DNA of 64,000 nt from assembly GCF_012062845.1 (NCBI RefSeq), contig NZ_WWNB01000001.1:292160-356159 (forward strand), written 5' to 3'. The notes beneath the pieces are model-generated. The model searched no databases, had not been told where the DNA came from, and saw nothing but the letters and a program-made list of their open reading frames with translations. The stretch is from Halomonas salinarum. GTDB taxonomy: Bacteria; Pseudomonadota; Gammaproteobacteria; Pseudomonadales; Halomonadaceae. This document shows positions 9,466 through 18,518 of this stretch, piece by piece (position 1 is the stretch's first letter; every line of letters begins with the position of its first letter). A program made the position numbers and the translations under genes.

Positions 9466-10593
9466 TCAGGCGTCAGGTTTGGCGGTTAAGAAGCGATACA
9501 CCGTGCGCGAGTGATAGGTATCGCCAGGTGCCAGCAGCGTTGAGGGAAAAGCCGCTTGATTGGGCGAATCGGGGAAATGCTGCGTTTCCAATGCCAACCC
9601 GGCACGTTTGACGTAGGAGGCGCCCCCCTTGCCCAGAAGGCTGCCGTCGAGAAAATTGCCCGAGTAGAACTGCAGCCCCGGCTCGGTGGTCTCGACCTCG
9701 AGCACCCGCCCGCTGCCGGGCTCCCATACACGAGCCGCGCTGATCAGCGCATCGTCTGGCATGCCCGCGCGGGCGAGCACGAGGTTATGATCGAAGCCGC
9801 CGGCTCGCTCTAGCTGAGAATCGGCTTCGGTGATGCGTGCCCCGATACGGGTCGGCTCGCGGAAATCGAAGGGCGTGCCGGCCACATCACGGATCTCGCC
9901 GGTGGGAATCAATGTCTCGTCGACCGGCGTGAAGGTATCGGCGTGCAGGGTCAGAACATGGTCGAGAATACTGGGATGGCCTTGACCGGCCAGGTTGAAA
10001 TAGCTGTGCTGGGTCAGGTTGACGGGCGTGGTCGCGGTGGTTTCGCCACGATAGCGCACCTCCAGCGCGTTATCGTCGGTCAGGGTATAGGTCACGCTGA
10101 CCATCAGACGGCCGGGATAGCCTTCTTCACCCGCCTCACTCGTGTAGCTCAGTACCACCCCTTGGCCACCGGGCGAGCTGAACGGCTCGGCTGCCCAGAG
10201 CTTGCGATCGAAGCCCCGCTCGCCACCATGCAGATGATTGTCGCCATCGTTGGTGGCCAACACATATGTCTCGCGATTCAGGCTAAACTGGCCGCGCGCG
10301 ATGCGATTGGCATTGCGACCGATCAGGGCGCCGAAATACGGGTTGGCTCGCCGGTAGTCCTCGGACAGATAGCCCTCCAGGGTATCGAAACCGAGCACCA
10401 CGTCTTCGAACCGGCCGGCGTGGTCCGGCGCGCGCAGCGAGACGATGATACCGCCATAATTCATGACCTCGACCTGTAAGCCGTTGCCATTGGTAAGGCG
10501 GTACAGGGTGACGCCGCGGCCATCGGGAAGTGTGCCGAAGGGAAGGGCTTCGACAGGGTGAGAGGGGGCTTCATGAAGAGGGGTATTCGCCAT
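9466..10593 (-). CDS. galM: Aldose 1-epimerase (mutarotase)
   Basis: A 375-residue GalM-family protein. The catalytic His lies in LTQHSYFNLAG and the catalytic Glu in VETTEPGLQFYSGNF; an upstream GRNANRIARGQF and the GDNHLHGG motif with a second conserved His complete the active site. It interconverts alpha and beta anomers of free sugars before the first oxidation or phosphorylation. The start at 10593 follows AGGAGTGATA and removes 75 unconserved codons from the longest frame. It lies between the LysR regulator (divergent) and araFGH, consistent with a pentose or galactose role. Confidence 0.93.
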   Translation of the reverse strand: MANTPLHEAPSHPVEALPFGTLPDGRGVTLYRLTNGNGLQVEVMNYGGIIVSLRAPDHAGRFEDVVLGFDTLEGYLSEDYRRANPYFGALIGRNANRIARGQFSLNRETYVLATNDGDNHLHGGERGFDRKLWAAEPFSSPGGQGVVLSYTSEAGEEGYPGRLMVSVTYTLTDDNALEVRYRGETTATTPVNLTQHSYFNLAGQGHPSILDHVLTLHADTFTPVDETLIPTGEIRDVAGTPFDFREPTRIGARITEADSQLERAGGFDHNLVLARAGMPDDALISAARVWEPGSGRVLEVETTEPGLQFYSGNFLDGSLLGKGGASYVKRAGLALETQHFPDSPNQAAFPSTLLAPGDTYHSRTVYRFLTAKPDA

Positions 10594-10838
10594 TATCACT
10601 CCTGAGTTGATCGTGATCGGACCATCACCCCAACACGAGGTGATATTCGGCTTATCCACTCTAGCTAAAAGTCCACTGTTGTGGCCACGGCGGCTTGCTG
10701 TAGAACAATCGCCCAATACCGCCATGTCACATCTCTGGGAGCGCGGGACGCGCTCGCCGTCGGCAAGCGGGCCGACGCCATCTGACAAGGACCCATCATG
10801 CTTGCCATGCTTTGCCACCCATCAAGCGTTGTCGCGCC

Positions 10839-11861
10839 ATGAAACACTCTCATACCCATTCCCCGCTGCCCGAGGACTGGTTCCTTCGCGCTCGACTGAA
10901 GATCCGCCACCTTCAGCTACTCATCGCCCTCAACGAACACCGCAACCTGCATCGAAGTGCCGAGTGTCTGGGCATGAGTCAGCCGGCAGCCTCCAAGCTG
11001 CTCGGCGATCTTGAAACACAGCTCGGCCTGACCCTGTTCGACCGACATGCCCGCGGCGTGACGCCCAACTGGTATGGGGAATCCCTGATTCGCCATGCGC
11101 AGGATATTCTGTCGGAGCTCCATCACGCCGGTGAGGAACTGAATGCCCTCAAGGCCGGCAACGCGGGCATGGTGGCCGTCGGCACCGTGATGGCCCCCGC
11201 CGTGACACTCCTCACCAGCGCCATCGAGCGCGTCCATCGCGATCTGCCCGGCCTCAAGATCAGCGTCGATGTGGGCGTCAGCAAGGACCTGGTACACCGA
11301 CTGCTCGAGGGCGAGCTGGACTTCGCCATTACCCGCGTCCCCGCCGGCTTCCCCTCGGAACGCTTCGTGTTCGAGGAAATCGGCGAGGAAGCGCTGTGCT
11401 TTGTGTGTCGCGAGGGCCACCCACTCTCGGGACACCCGGCACCAACGCTCCAGGAAATGGCGCAATATCCCTGGGCCATGCAACCCCCCGGTGCGCTGAT
11501 GCGACAGCGCGTCGACGGCCTCTTCCTGTACCATGGGGTCAGCCCGCCCAAACAGATCGTCGACACCGCCGACCTGATGGTCGCCCTGGCGCTGGTCGAC
11601 AAGTCCGACACCCTGACCGTTACCACGCGCGAGGCCGCGGACCTGCTGTGCGCACCACAGCGCTTTCGCCAGCTACCCTTCGAAGAACCGCTCAGCGTAC
11701 AGCCCTACGGTTTGGTGAGCCTGCGGGATCGGCGCCTATCGCCGGGTGCGGCGGCGCTGATGACAAGCCTGCGTGAACTTGTCGCGCAACCGGCGGCGCC
11801 ACACCGGCTGACACGGACACCCCCTTTACTTCCACTCGGCATGGACAGCCCGCCTGAATGA
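10839..11861 (+). CDS. LysR-family regulator, GbpR-like
   Basis: A 340-residue LysR regulator: an N-terminal winged helix (LKIRHLQLLIALNEHRNLHRSA, recognition helix SQPAASKLLGDLE) and a C-terminal LysR_substrate domain starting about residue 95. The opening pattern and the extended N-terminus match GbpR, which controls ChvE-type sugar binding proteins and gguABC in Agrobacterium and Azospirillum, so araFGH, galM and the FAH genes here are natural targets. It is divergent from galM across 245 bases. The start is uncertain: the ATG at 10839 was preferred over a TTG at 10812; neither has a strong ribosome site. Confidence 0.85.
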   Translation: MKHSHTHSPLPEDWFLRARLKIRHLQLLIALNEHRNLHRSAECLGMSQPAASKLLGDLETQLGLTLFDRHARGVTPNWYGESLIRHAQDILSELHHAGEELNALKAGNAGMVAVGTVMAPAVTLLTSAIERVHRDLPGLKISVDVGVSKDLVHRLLEGELDFAITRVPAGFPSERFVFEEIGEEALCFVCREGHPLSGHPAPTLQEMAQYPWAMQPPGALMRQRVDGLFLYHGVSPPKQIVDTADLMVALALVDKSDTLTVTTREAADLLCAPQRFRQLPFEEPLSVQPYGLVSLRDRRLSPGAAALMTSLRELVAQPAAPHRLTRTPPLLPLGMDSPPE

Positions 11862-11893
11862 CGTCGTTACGACTGCTGGCATCGACAGAGAGT

Positions 11894-12856
11894 TCAGCGG
11901 CGCCTCTTTGACGCTTCGGTGCCTCCCTTTTCTACGCGGCCGTCATCTACCAGCACGGTTTGCGGAACGGGTGCACCGGCGGCGGCCTTGCGTCGCTGCC
12001 GGATCAGGTCCAGCAGCCCACCGCCCAGCAGCGAGGCGATGATCAGCGCGCCACCGACGAAGGCCAGCGGCGTCGGGGCCTCACCAATCCACCACCAGAC
12101 CAGCAGGGTCCCGACCAGGGTCTCGAGCAGCATCATCAGGCTGACCTCGGCCCCCGCCAAGTAACGCGGGCCGGTCTGAATGCAGAAGTAGGCACCCGGC
12201 AGGAAGACCAGACTCAGCAGCGCCAGGCGCTGGAGATCAGCGGTAGGTGGCAGGGTGGCACCGCCCAGCAGCAGCGCCGGCAGCAAGATCACCACACAGC
12301 CAAGCGGCAGGATCACGGTGGTATCCACGCCCTTCTGGGCGCTGGCCACGCTCGTATTGATGGCCAACGCCAACGGCAGACCCAGCGCCACGATCAGCCC
12401 CAGCGGGTTGCCCTTGCCCATCTCGCCGGCCGCCATCAGGCTGGCCCCGGCGACACACAGCAGGATGATCACCCAGGTTTGACGACGCAGCCGCTGGCCG
12501 TAGATCAACAGGCCGATCAGCCCGGCGATGAGCGGTGCCAGGTTCTGGATCACCAGCACATTGCCGGCGGCGGTCAGCCGGTTGGCAATCACGAAAGTCC
12601 AGGCACCGGCGGCGAAAGCCAAGGGGCACCACAACGCCGCCGGCCCACAGGCACGTACCGCCGCCGGCAGATCGCGGCCATAGCGTGCCACCGCCACCAG
12701 GCTCAGCACCGTCCCCAGCAGCAGGGCCCGCCAGAACATGAAGGTGGCGACATCGACCTCGGTATCCTTGACGAAGAGCGCATCCGGCGACAGCAGCAAC
12801 ACGCCCAGCCCGGTGATCAGATAGCCGCGCAGTCGCCACGACATTCCTTGCCACAT
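11894..12856 (-). CDS. EamA/DMT-superfamily transporter
   Basis: A 320-residue membrane protein with about ten hydrophobic helices arranged as two EamA repeats, an arginine-rich cytoplasmic tail after residue 285, and typical DMT features such as the VIANRLTAAGNVLVIQNLAPL segment in the first repeat and AEVSLMMLLETLVG in the second. Members export amino acids or other small metabolites, but the substrate cannot be read from sequence. Start chosen from TAGGAGG immediately upstream. It stands alone, convergent with the LysR gene and preceded by the DEAD-box gene terminator. Confidence 0.85.
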   Translation of the reverse strand: MWQGMSWRLRGYLITGLGVLLLSPDALFVKDTEVDVATFMFWRALLLGTVLSLVAVARYGRDLPAAVRACGPAALWCPLAFAAGAWTFVIANRLTAAGNVLVIQNLAPLIAGLIGLLIYGQRLRRQTWVIILLCVAGASLMAAGEMGKGNPLGLIVALGLPLALAINTSVASAQKGVDTTVILPLGCVVILLPALLLGGATLPPTADLQRLALLSLVFLPGAYFCIQTGPRYLAGAEVSLMMLLETLVGTLLVWWWIGEAPTPLAFVGGALIIASLLGGGLLDLIRQRRKAAAGAPVPQTVLVDDGRVEKGGTEASKRRR

Positions 12857-12914
12857 CCTTGACCTCCTACTCGATACCCCGTCCGGGGCCTGTCCATAAA
12901 ACTGTCCATAAAAA

Positions 12915-12943
12915 ACGCAGGCCGGGGAATCCCCGGCCTGCGT
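12915..12943 (-). terminator. Terminator of the DEAD-box helicase gene
   Basis: Perfect 13-bp stem ACGCAGGCCGGGG / CCCCGGCCTGCGT with a 3-base loop. On the minus strand it is followed by TTTTTATGG, so it terminates leftward transcription of the helicase gene ending at 13049. Confidence 0.9.
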
Positions 12944-13048
12944 GGTTGCTGCCTTGGCACCTTCGACTATCCGCTAACGGCTGTCGCTGTGCCATCACCC
13001 TTTGGTACGAGAGCCTAAGTAAGCCTCACGTCCTGGATGAGCCTGTGA

Positions 13049-14764
13049 TCAGGCCTGCGAGCGGCGACGAATCGGCGCATCTTCGCTATTGCGACGGCGC
13101 GGTGCACGCTCCGGCGCGCCACCGCTGTCTTCGCTGATCTCAAGCGGACGGCCACCGACCTTGGCGCGGGCCATCTTGGTCAGGATGCTGGCAGGCAGGT
13201 TGCTCGGCAACTCGACCACGGAGAAGGCGTTGCGAATATCGATGCGACCGATACGCGCGCCTTCGATACCGCCTTCATTGGCCAGCGCACCAACCAGCTG
13301 CCCCGGCTTGACGCCATCCTTGTGGCCAACGGCGATGCGGTAGCGCGTCATGCCTTCACGCGGCGCGCTGCTCTCGCGACGCTTCGGCTTGCCGCCGTCA
13401 CGGCTGTCACGGCCGCTGCGCTCTTTGCTCTCTTTCGGCGCCTGCATACGACCGATCGGTGCTTCATCGGCGCGGGCCATGGCGGCGAAGGCACAGGCCA
13501 GCTCGACCGGGTCATGACCTTCAGCGACCATGCGCTCGATCAGTGCACGCTGCTCGTCGCTGCCAGCGGTCAGTGTGCCGATCACGCGCTGATAGAATTT
13601 TTCGTCGCGATGAGCACGGATCGCCGCTTCGTCAGGCAGCGCCATGTCGCTCATGTGCTGGCCAGTCGCCTGCTCGATCCAGCGAACCTTGCGCGTCTCA
13701 CGGAAGCCGGCAAAGGTAATCGCCACGCCGCTACGACCGGCACGACCGGTACGGCCGATACGGTGTGTGTAGGCTTCCGAGTCCTGCGGCAGATCGTAGT
13801 TGATGACGTGAGTGATGCGTGGAACGTCGAGGCCGCGAGCGGCCACGTCTGTCGCGATCAGCACGTCGACCTTGCCACGCTTGAGGCGCGTGATGGTGCG
13901 CTCGCGCAGGCTCTGGTCCAGATCACCGGACAGGCCAGCGGCGTTGACGCCACGTGCGGTCAGCTGCTCGACCAGGGTGGTGCAGGCGGCACGAGTCCGC
14001 ACGAAGACGATAGCGCCATCGACCGGCTCGACCTCGAGAATGCGTGACAGCGCCTCGAGCTTGGCGCCGCCTTCGGCACGCACCAGGCGCTGGTCGATGC
14101 TGTCGGCAGTACCCTTGGCGGATTCAATAGCGACCTTGACCGGATCGACCAGGTAGCGATTGACGATGCGCTCGATTTCGGTCGGCAGGGTCGCGGAGAA
14201 AAACACGCGTTGCGCGTCTTTCGGGGTATCGGCGACGACACGCTTGACGTCATCGATGAAGCCCATGCGCAGCATTTCGTCGGCTTCGTCGAGCACCAGC
14301 GCAGACAGGCCATCAAGCTTCAGGCTGCCACGATCCAGGTGATCGATGATACGGCCCGGTGTGCCGACCACGACTTGTGCGCCACGCTTCAGTGCGCTGA
14401 GCTGCTCACGATATTCCTGACCACCACAAAGGGTAGCGACCTGCAGACCCTGCAGATTCTGACCGTACTTGGTGAAAGACACGGCGACCTGCTGAGCCAG
14501 TTCGCGGGTCGGGGCCATCACCAGCACCTGCGGCTCACGGCGAGCGAGGTCGATGCGCGAAAGAATCGGCAGCGCGAAGGCTGCGGTCTTGCCGGTACCC
14601 GTCTGGGCCTGGCCGATCATGTCACGGCCTTCGAGCAGGGCAGGAATGGTCTGCGCCTGAATCGGAGAGGGAGTTTCGTAGCCCAGCGTATCGAGGGCAG
14701 TCAGCACGGCAGGCAGCAGTGCCATTTCGCCGAAGCTCGGCGAGGCGACAGAAGTCGAGGTCAT
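13049..14764 (-). CDS. DEAD-box ATP-dependent RNA helicase (DeaD/CsdA-like)
   Basis: A 571-residue helicase. Q motif GYETPSPIQAQTIPALL, Walker A AQTGTGKT at 53-60, PTRELAQQ, TPGRIID, DEAD box in LVLDEADEML, SAT in FFSATLP, and the C-terminal RecA motifs IATDVAARGLDVPRI and HRIGRTGRAGRSG are all intact. After about residue 440 comes a basic linker rich in Arg, Ser and Glu and then a DbpA-type RNA-binding domain (YRIAVGHKDGVKPGQLVGALANE). This layout matches DeaD/CsdA, which remodels structured RNA in ribosome assembly and mRNA decay, especially in the cold. Start ATG follows AAGGTGTG. Confidence 0.92.
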   Translation of the reverse strand: MTSTSVASPSFGEMALLPAVLTALDTLGYETPSPIQAQTIPALLEGRDMIGQAQTGTGKTAAFALPILSRIDLARREPQVLVMAPTRELAQQVAVSFTKYGQNLQGLQVATLCGGQEYREQLSALKRGAQVVVGTPGRIIDHLDRGSLKLDGLSALVLDEADEMLRMGFIDDVKRVVADTPKDAQRVFFSATLPTEIERIVNRYLVDPVKVAIESAKGTADSIDQRLVRAEGGAKLEALSRILEVEPVDGAIVFVRTRAACTTLVEQLTARGVNAAGLSGDLDQSLRERTITRLKRGKVDVLIATDVAARGLDVPRITHVINYDLPQDSEAYTHRIGRTGRAGRSGVAITFAGFRETRKVRWIEQATGQHMSDMALPDEAAIRAHRDEKFYQRVIGTLTAGSDEQRALIERMVAEGHDPVELACAFAAMARADEAPIGRMQAPKESKERSGRDSRDGGKPKRRESSAPREGMTRYRIAVGHKDGVKPGQLVGALANEGGIEGARIGRIDIRNAFSVVELPSNLPASILTKMARAKVGGRPLEISEDSGGAPERAPRRRNSEDAPIRRRSQA

Positions 14765-15298
14765 CAATCACACCTTGGTAGGCCGGTCAGTACCGGCAAC
14801 AGAAATTGTTGGCGTCCCCGACCCGGAACACGCAATAGCACAGGATCCACAAAGGGCCTGTAGGGTCGAATGCGAGCCACCCGTCGTGGGGCTGGCTCGG
14901 GGCGGAGTCTGGGACGCCGGTCGCACCTGGCATTCGGTTCACCTCAAGACACGGGCAGAACCCGGATCAAACGAGCATCAAACAAGCGCTTGGGCTTGCC
15001 AGAAACTCTCGGCGAACCGCTGTGGCGACCTTGGCACCTTGCCGACTGGCAGTGGGCGCTCCATCTACAAATCCAGACGCACTGGGCGAGGCCTTTAGCC
15101 TGCCCCGGGCGAACACTTGGCGAGCCCGGTCACAGCGCTTGGTCGCGGATCATCGCGCCTGGCGTCTTGCGAAAGCTTGCCATCCCTACCCAACGTGGGC
15201 GGGTGCAATTCGTCATGATGGTGGGGGTCAACACATGCGAGGAGAGCGCATGCTACCATTGTAGCCCTCGCCATTCCAACCTTTTTCGGGAGCCGTTA
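14765..15298. promoter_or_regulatory. 534-base divergent intergenic region, helicase leader and yaiI upstream region
   Basis: No convincing gene lies here. Open frames crossing it have atypical protein content and no family match that I recognise. The region separates the leftward helicase gene from the rightward yaiI and is unusually long. Cold-inducible deaD/csdA genes in enterobacteria have long 5' leaders, so part of it may be transcribed as helicase leader; that is inference. There is no obvious terminator-like hairpin or AT-rich promoter cluster that I can fix with confidence. Confidence 0.4.
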
Positions 15299-15748
15299 AT
15301 GCCTAGCCTGTGGGTCGATGCTGATGCCTGCCCGCGTGTCGCGCGCGAGATCATCGTGCGCGCTGCGGAGCGTACCCAAACGCCGACCTGGTTCGTCGCC
15401 AACCATCAGGTGCCGTTGCCGCCCTCTCCGTGGGTCAAGCCGCTGGCAGTGGCGAGCGGCTTCGATGTCGCCGACGACGAGATCGTGCGTCGCCTGACGC
15501 CCGGCGACCTGCTGGTGACCGCTGACCTGCCGCTGGCTCAGGAAGCCATCGAAAAGGGCGCAGCCGTGATGACCAATCGTGGCGAAGCGCTGGATCACAG
15601 CAACATCCGTGCTCGGGTGCAAATGCGGGACTTTATGGAAACGATGCGCTCCAGCGGCGAGCACACCGGTGGTCCCAAGGGCTACTCCGACGTCGACCGT
15701 CGGGAATTCGCCAACGCCCTGGACCGCTGGCTGGCCAAGAACGTGTGA
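15299..15748 (+). CDS. yaiI: YaiI/YqxD (UPF0178, DUF188) family protein
   Basis: A 149-residue protein with the family signature [15 protein letters not shown] at the N-terminus, [19 protein letters not shown] and the closing [17 protein letters not shown] segment. The fold is PIN-like, with acidic residues ([13 protein letters not shown]) placed like nuclease metal ligands, but no activity is established. The ATG at 15299 gives the standard family N-terminus; the longer frame upstream is non-coding leader. Its last 37 codons and the following 50 bases are repeated three more times downstream. Confidence 0.93.
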   Translation: MPSLWVDADACPRVAREIIVRAAERTQTPTWFVANHQVPLPPSPWVKPLAVASGFDVADDEIVRRLTPGDLLVTADLPLAQEAIEKGAAVMTNRGEALDHSNIRARVQMRDFMETMRSSGEHTGGPKGYSDVDRREFANALDRWLAKNV

Positions 15749-15797
15749 CGCTGACGCATCTGCACCGGGTGCAAATGCGGCTCATATAAGGGCTGGC

Positions 15798-15911
15798 ATG
15801 GAAACGATGCGTTCCAGCGGCGAGCATACCGGTGGTCCCAAGGGCTACTCCGACGTCGACCGTCGGGAATTCGCCAACGCCCTGGACCGCTGGCTGGCCA
15901 AGAACGTGTGA
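15798..15911 (+). CDS. Duplicated YaiI C-terminal mini-ORF, copy 2
   Basis: A 37-residue open frame starting [19 protein letters not shown] and ending DRWLAKNV, identical at protein level to the last 37 residues of YaiI. It begins at an ATG five bases after AAGGG and ends at the same TGA as the parent. Whether it is translated is unknown; it could be a by-product of the tandem amplification rather than a gene. An identical frame lies in the next copy. Confidence 0.4.
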   Translation: METMRSSGEHTGGPKGYSDVDRREFANALDRWLAKNV

Positions 15912-15960
15912 CGCTGACGCATCTGCACCGGGTGCAAATGCGGCTCATATAAGGGCTGGC

Positions 15961-16074
15961 ATGGAAACGATGCGTTCCAGCGGCGAGCATACCGGTGGTC
16001 CCAAGGGCTACTCCGACGTCGACCGTCGGGAATTCGCCAACGCCCTGGACCGCTGGCTGGCCAAGAACGTGTGA
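15961..16074 (+). CDS. Duplicated YaiI C-terminal mini-ORF, copy 3
   Basis: The second duplicate of the YaiI C-terminal 37 codons, with the same upstream AAGGG and the same stop codon as copy 2. The following copy (ATG at 16124) has lost the frame through a local replacement and would read into unrelated sequence up to 16336. Expression is unproven. Confidence 0.4.
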   Translation: METMRSSGEHTGGPKGYSDVDRREFANALDRWLAKNV

Positions 16075-16265
16075 CGCTGACGCATCTGCACCGGGTGCAA
16101 ATGCGGCTCATATAAGGGCTGGCATGGAAACGATGCGTTCCAGCGGCGAGCCTACCGGCAGCCCCAAGGGGTTCTTCTACACAGAACTTCATCGATGTCG
16201 ACCGTCGGGAATTCGCCAACGCTCTGGATCGCTGGCTGGCCAAGAATGCCTGAGTCGAAGCTCAC

Positions 16266-16362
16266 CGGGGACAGGGATTCGCGAAGGCGCTGTTAACCCT
16301 TCCCTAGGCGCTACATTCTTCATCCCTGAACAATGACCTTCGCTTCGACCTGCCACCGGTGC
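16266..16362. repeat. Degenerate copy of a palindromic interspersed repeat
   Basis: GGACAGGGATTCGCGAAGG and the following AACCCTTCCCTAGGCGCTAC are recognisably the reverse complement of the element at 42393-42480 between nirB and nirD (GGACAGGTCTGCGAGGAGG and AACCCATCCCTGGGCGCTAC on that minus strand). The homology continues in the second arm (CATCCCTG, then ACCTTCGCTTCGACCTGCC). This copy lies just after the yaiI amplification and before the GST-like gene and is more mutated than the other. Confidence 0.7.
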
Positions 16363-16402
16363 GGCTTCTGTCCAGACGCCGGTTGAGCACCGCCTGTGAG
16401 GC

Positions 16403-17407
16403 TTAGCCCTTTTCCCTGATGCCCTGCCCCGGCAGCCGCTCGCGGTCGTGGGGGCGCTCAAGATCGAGTGCGGGCCCCTTGGGCACGATACGCGTCGGAT
16501 TGATGGTGTCGTGACTGTAGTAGTAGTGGCGCTTGATGTGGTCCATGTTCACCGTCTCCTTGATGCCAGGCCACTGATAGAGCTCGCGGACATAGTTCGA
16601 CAGATTCGGGTAATCCTCGATGCGGCGGATATTGCACTTGAAGTGACCGTGGTAGACGGCATCGAAGCGAATCAGCGTGGTGAACAAGCGAATGTCCGCC
16701 TCGGTAAACCACTCGCCGGCAAGATAGCGCTGCTCAGCGAGCCGGGCTTCCATGCGATCGAGGGCCTCGAAGAGTGCAGTGACATGCTTTTCGTAGACGG
16801 CCTGTTCGGTGGCAAAGCCTGCCTTGTAGACGCCATTGTTGATGTGGTCGTAGACATCGGCGTTGACCGCATCGATGGTCTCGCGAAGGTCGGGGGGATA
16901 GAAATCCAGACGATTGCAGGTGATGTCGTCAAAGGCATCGTTGAACATGCGCAGCAGATCGGCGGACTCGTTACTGACGATGTTGCCGGCGCTTTTATCC
17001 CACAGCGCAGGCACGGTGACGCGGCCGGTGTAATGAGGGTCGGTCAGAGTATAAAGCTCGCGGTGATAGCGCGCCCCATTGACCGGGTCTCCACTGGAGC
17101 CCTCTTCCTCGATGAAGCTCCAGCCCTGATCGAGCATCAGCGGGCTGACATGGGAGCTTCCCAGCAACGCATCAAGCCCTTTAAGGCGACGCATGATCAA
17201 GGTGCGGTGCGCCCAGGGGCACGCTAGCGAAACATAGAGGTGATAACGACCGGCTTCGGCGAGCCGCCCCGGCTGACCATCGGGCCCTTCGCTGCCATCG
17301 GCGGTCACCCAGTCGCGAAGCTGTGCCGACTCACGAACAAACTCGCCACCATGCTTCTTGGTGTCGTACCACTGATCGTGCCACTTGCCATCGATCAACA
17401 GGCCCAT
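16403..17407 (-). CDS. Glutathionyl-hydroquinone reductase-like glutathione S-transferase (YqjG/ECM4 type)
   Basis: A 334-residue Xi-class GST. The catalytic cysteine is C63 in SLACPWAHRT, replacing the Ser or Tyr of ordinary GSTs. Conserved GRVTVPALWDK, IVSNESADLLRMFN and the C-terminal FTEADIRLFTTLIRFDAVYHGHFKC are hallmarks of the family. These enzymes use glutathione to reduce glutathionyl-hydroquinones and so recycle quinones. It is a single-gene unit on the minus strand. Length agrees with E. coli YqjG (328 residues). Confidence 0.93.
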   Translation of the reverse strand: MGLLIDGKWHDQWYDTKKHGGEFVRESAQLRDWVTADGSEGPDGQPGRLAEAGRYHLYVSLACPWAHRTLIMRRLKGLDALLGSSHVSPLMLDQGWSFIEEEGSSGDPVNGARYHRELYTLTDPHYTGRVTVPALWDKSAGNIVSNESADLLRMFNDAFDDITCNRLDFYPPDLRETIDAVNADVYDHINNGVYKAGFATEQAVYEKHVTALFEALDRMEARLAEQRYLAGEWFTEADIRLFTTLIRFDAVYHGHFKCNIRRIEDYPNLSNYVRELYQWPGIKETVNMDHIKRHYYYSHDTINPTRIVPKGPALDLERPHDRERLPGQGIREKG

Positions 17408-17509
17408 ATGCCCTCCTCAAAACGCGCTTTAACGTATACCTCGCAGAATACGCCGACTCTTTAGGCGCTCAAGCGCTTATTTTCCGGCATTTCATTCGAT
17501 GAGATCGAA

Positions 17510-18412
17510 TCATTCTGCAGAAGTGACCTCCCACTCGCTCACCGATTGCATCAATGCCGCCGCCATGGCGCGGGTCGCCGGACCGGCTCGATCGCGATCG
17601 CGATGAATCAGCTGGAATGGCACCTCACGGACACCGCCAACCAGTAGCGGCAGGGGCAGGAGCTCGCCGCTGGACAGCGCAGGCTCGATCAGCGTCTTTG
17701 GCACCCAGGCAAACCCCAAGCCACGCTTGAGCATATCCACCGAAGTGGCCAGATGACTGACGGTCCAGCGCTGCTCGGCCTTCAACCAGCCGGCGTCCAT
17801 GGCCTCGCGCTGCGCTGAGTCACGCACCACCAGTTGCCGGTGCTGTTCCAGATCACGCAGGTCCAGGGGACGGCCTAGCCTGTGCAAGGCGTGGTCGGGA
17901 TGGGCGACGGCCAGGAAGGTAACCGTCGCCAGCGGTTCGCCGAGAAAGCCTTGCGCCGCGAGCCCCGAGGCCACCAGGTCGGCTCGGCCGTCATAGAGCA
18001 TTTCGACTCCGCCGTTGAGTACCGTCTCGTGTAGCTGTATGCGGACATGAGGGAAGGCTTGCGAGAAGCGCTCAAGTGCCAAGGCCAGCACGTCCGGCGG
18101 AAATATCTGATCAATCGCCAACACCACCTCGGCTTCCAGCCCTTCGGCAAGGCTGTCGGCCACTTCTTCCAGCGCCTCGGCGCTCTCGATCAGCTGACGG
18201 GCCCGGCGCAGCAGCATTTCGCCGGGTTCGGTGAGTCGCACATTGCGTCCCACTGGCTCAAGGACCTTGACGCCCAACTGCTCTTCAAGCTTGTGCACCG
18301 CATGATTGAGCGTCGACGGACTCTTGTGCACGACCTGGGCCGCACGCGCGAAGCCACCATGATCGACGACCGCCGCCAGCATCTGCCACTGCGAAAGCGT
18401 CACTCGAGACAT
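17510..18412 (-). CDS. LysR-family transcriptional regulator
   Basis: A 300-residue LysR protein: winged helix in the first 60 residues (VTLSQWQMLAAVVDHGGFARAA, recognition helix KSPSTLNHAVHKLEE), a linker helix, and a LysR_substrate domain from about residue 90. The start at 18412 is preceded by GAGGAAATCG; nine further codons upstream are possible but lack a site. It is divergent from the pirin gene across 106 bases, so pirin is the likely target, with self-regulation. The effector cannot be told from sequence. Confidence 0.88.
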   Translation of the reverse strand: MSRVTLSQWQMLAAVVDHGGFARAAQVVHKSPSTLNHAVHKLEEQLGVKVLEPVGRNVRLTEPGEMLLRRARQLIESAEALEEVADSLAEGLEAEVVLAIDQIFPPDVLALALERFSQAFPHVRIQLHETVLNGGVEMLYDGRADLVASGLAAQGFLGEPLATVTFLAVAHPDHALHRLGRPLDLRDLEQHRQLVVRDSAQREAMDAGWLKAEQRWTVSHLATSVDMLKRGLGFAWVPKTLIEPALSSGELLPLPLLVGGVREVPFQLIHRDRDRAGPATRAMAAALMQSVSEWEVTSAE

Positions 18413-18518
18413 TTCGATTTCCTCGAACCATTTAAGCAAAACTATGCGCTATCGTTGCGCCAAGTTCATGATCAACAATTCACGCCATTGATACCAGACC
18501 CCAGGCGGAGGATGACTA

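Larger units (their letters stand above)
15615..16253 (+). repeat. 163-bp tandem amplification of the yaiI 3' end (four copies)
   Basis: The segment starting GGGTGCAAATGCGG occurs at 15615, 15767, 15930 and 16093. Copies 2, 3 and 4 are spaced by exactly 163 bases; the first is 152 because the yaiI copy lacks 11 bases before the ATG of METMRSS. Copies 2 and 3 appear identical over their length and each encodes an intact 37-residue ORF (15798-15911 and 15961-16074) equal to the YaiI C-terminus, with AAGGG five bases before the ATG. Copy 4 carries a replaced stretch (TTCTTCTACACAGAACTTCA at about 16171-16190) that shifts the frame. The near identity shows recent or homogenised duplication. Confidence 0.95.

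Noticed and set aside
15615..16253. Possible CRISPR array
   Set aside because: Units are 163 bp with no variable spacers and derive from the yaiI coding sequence.
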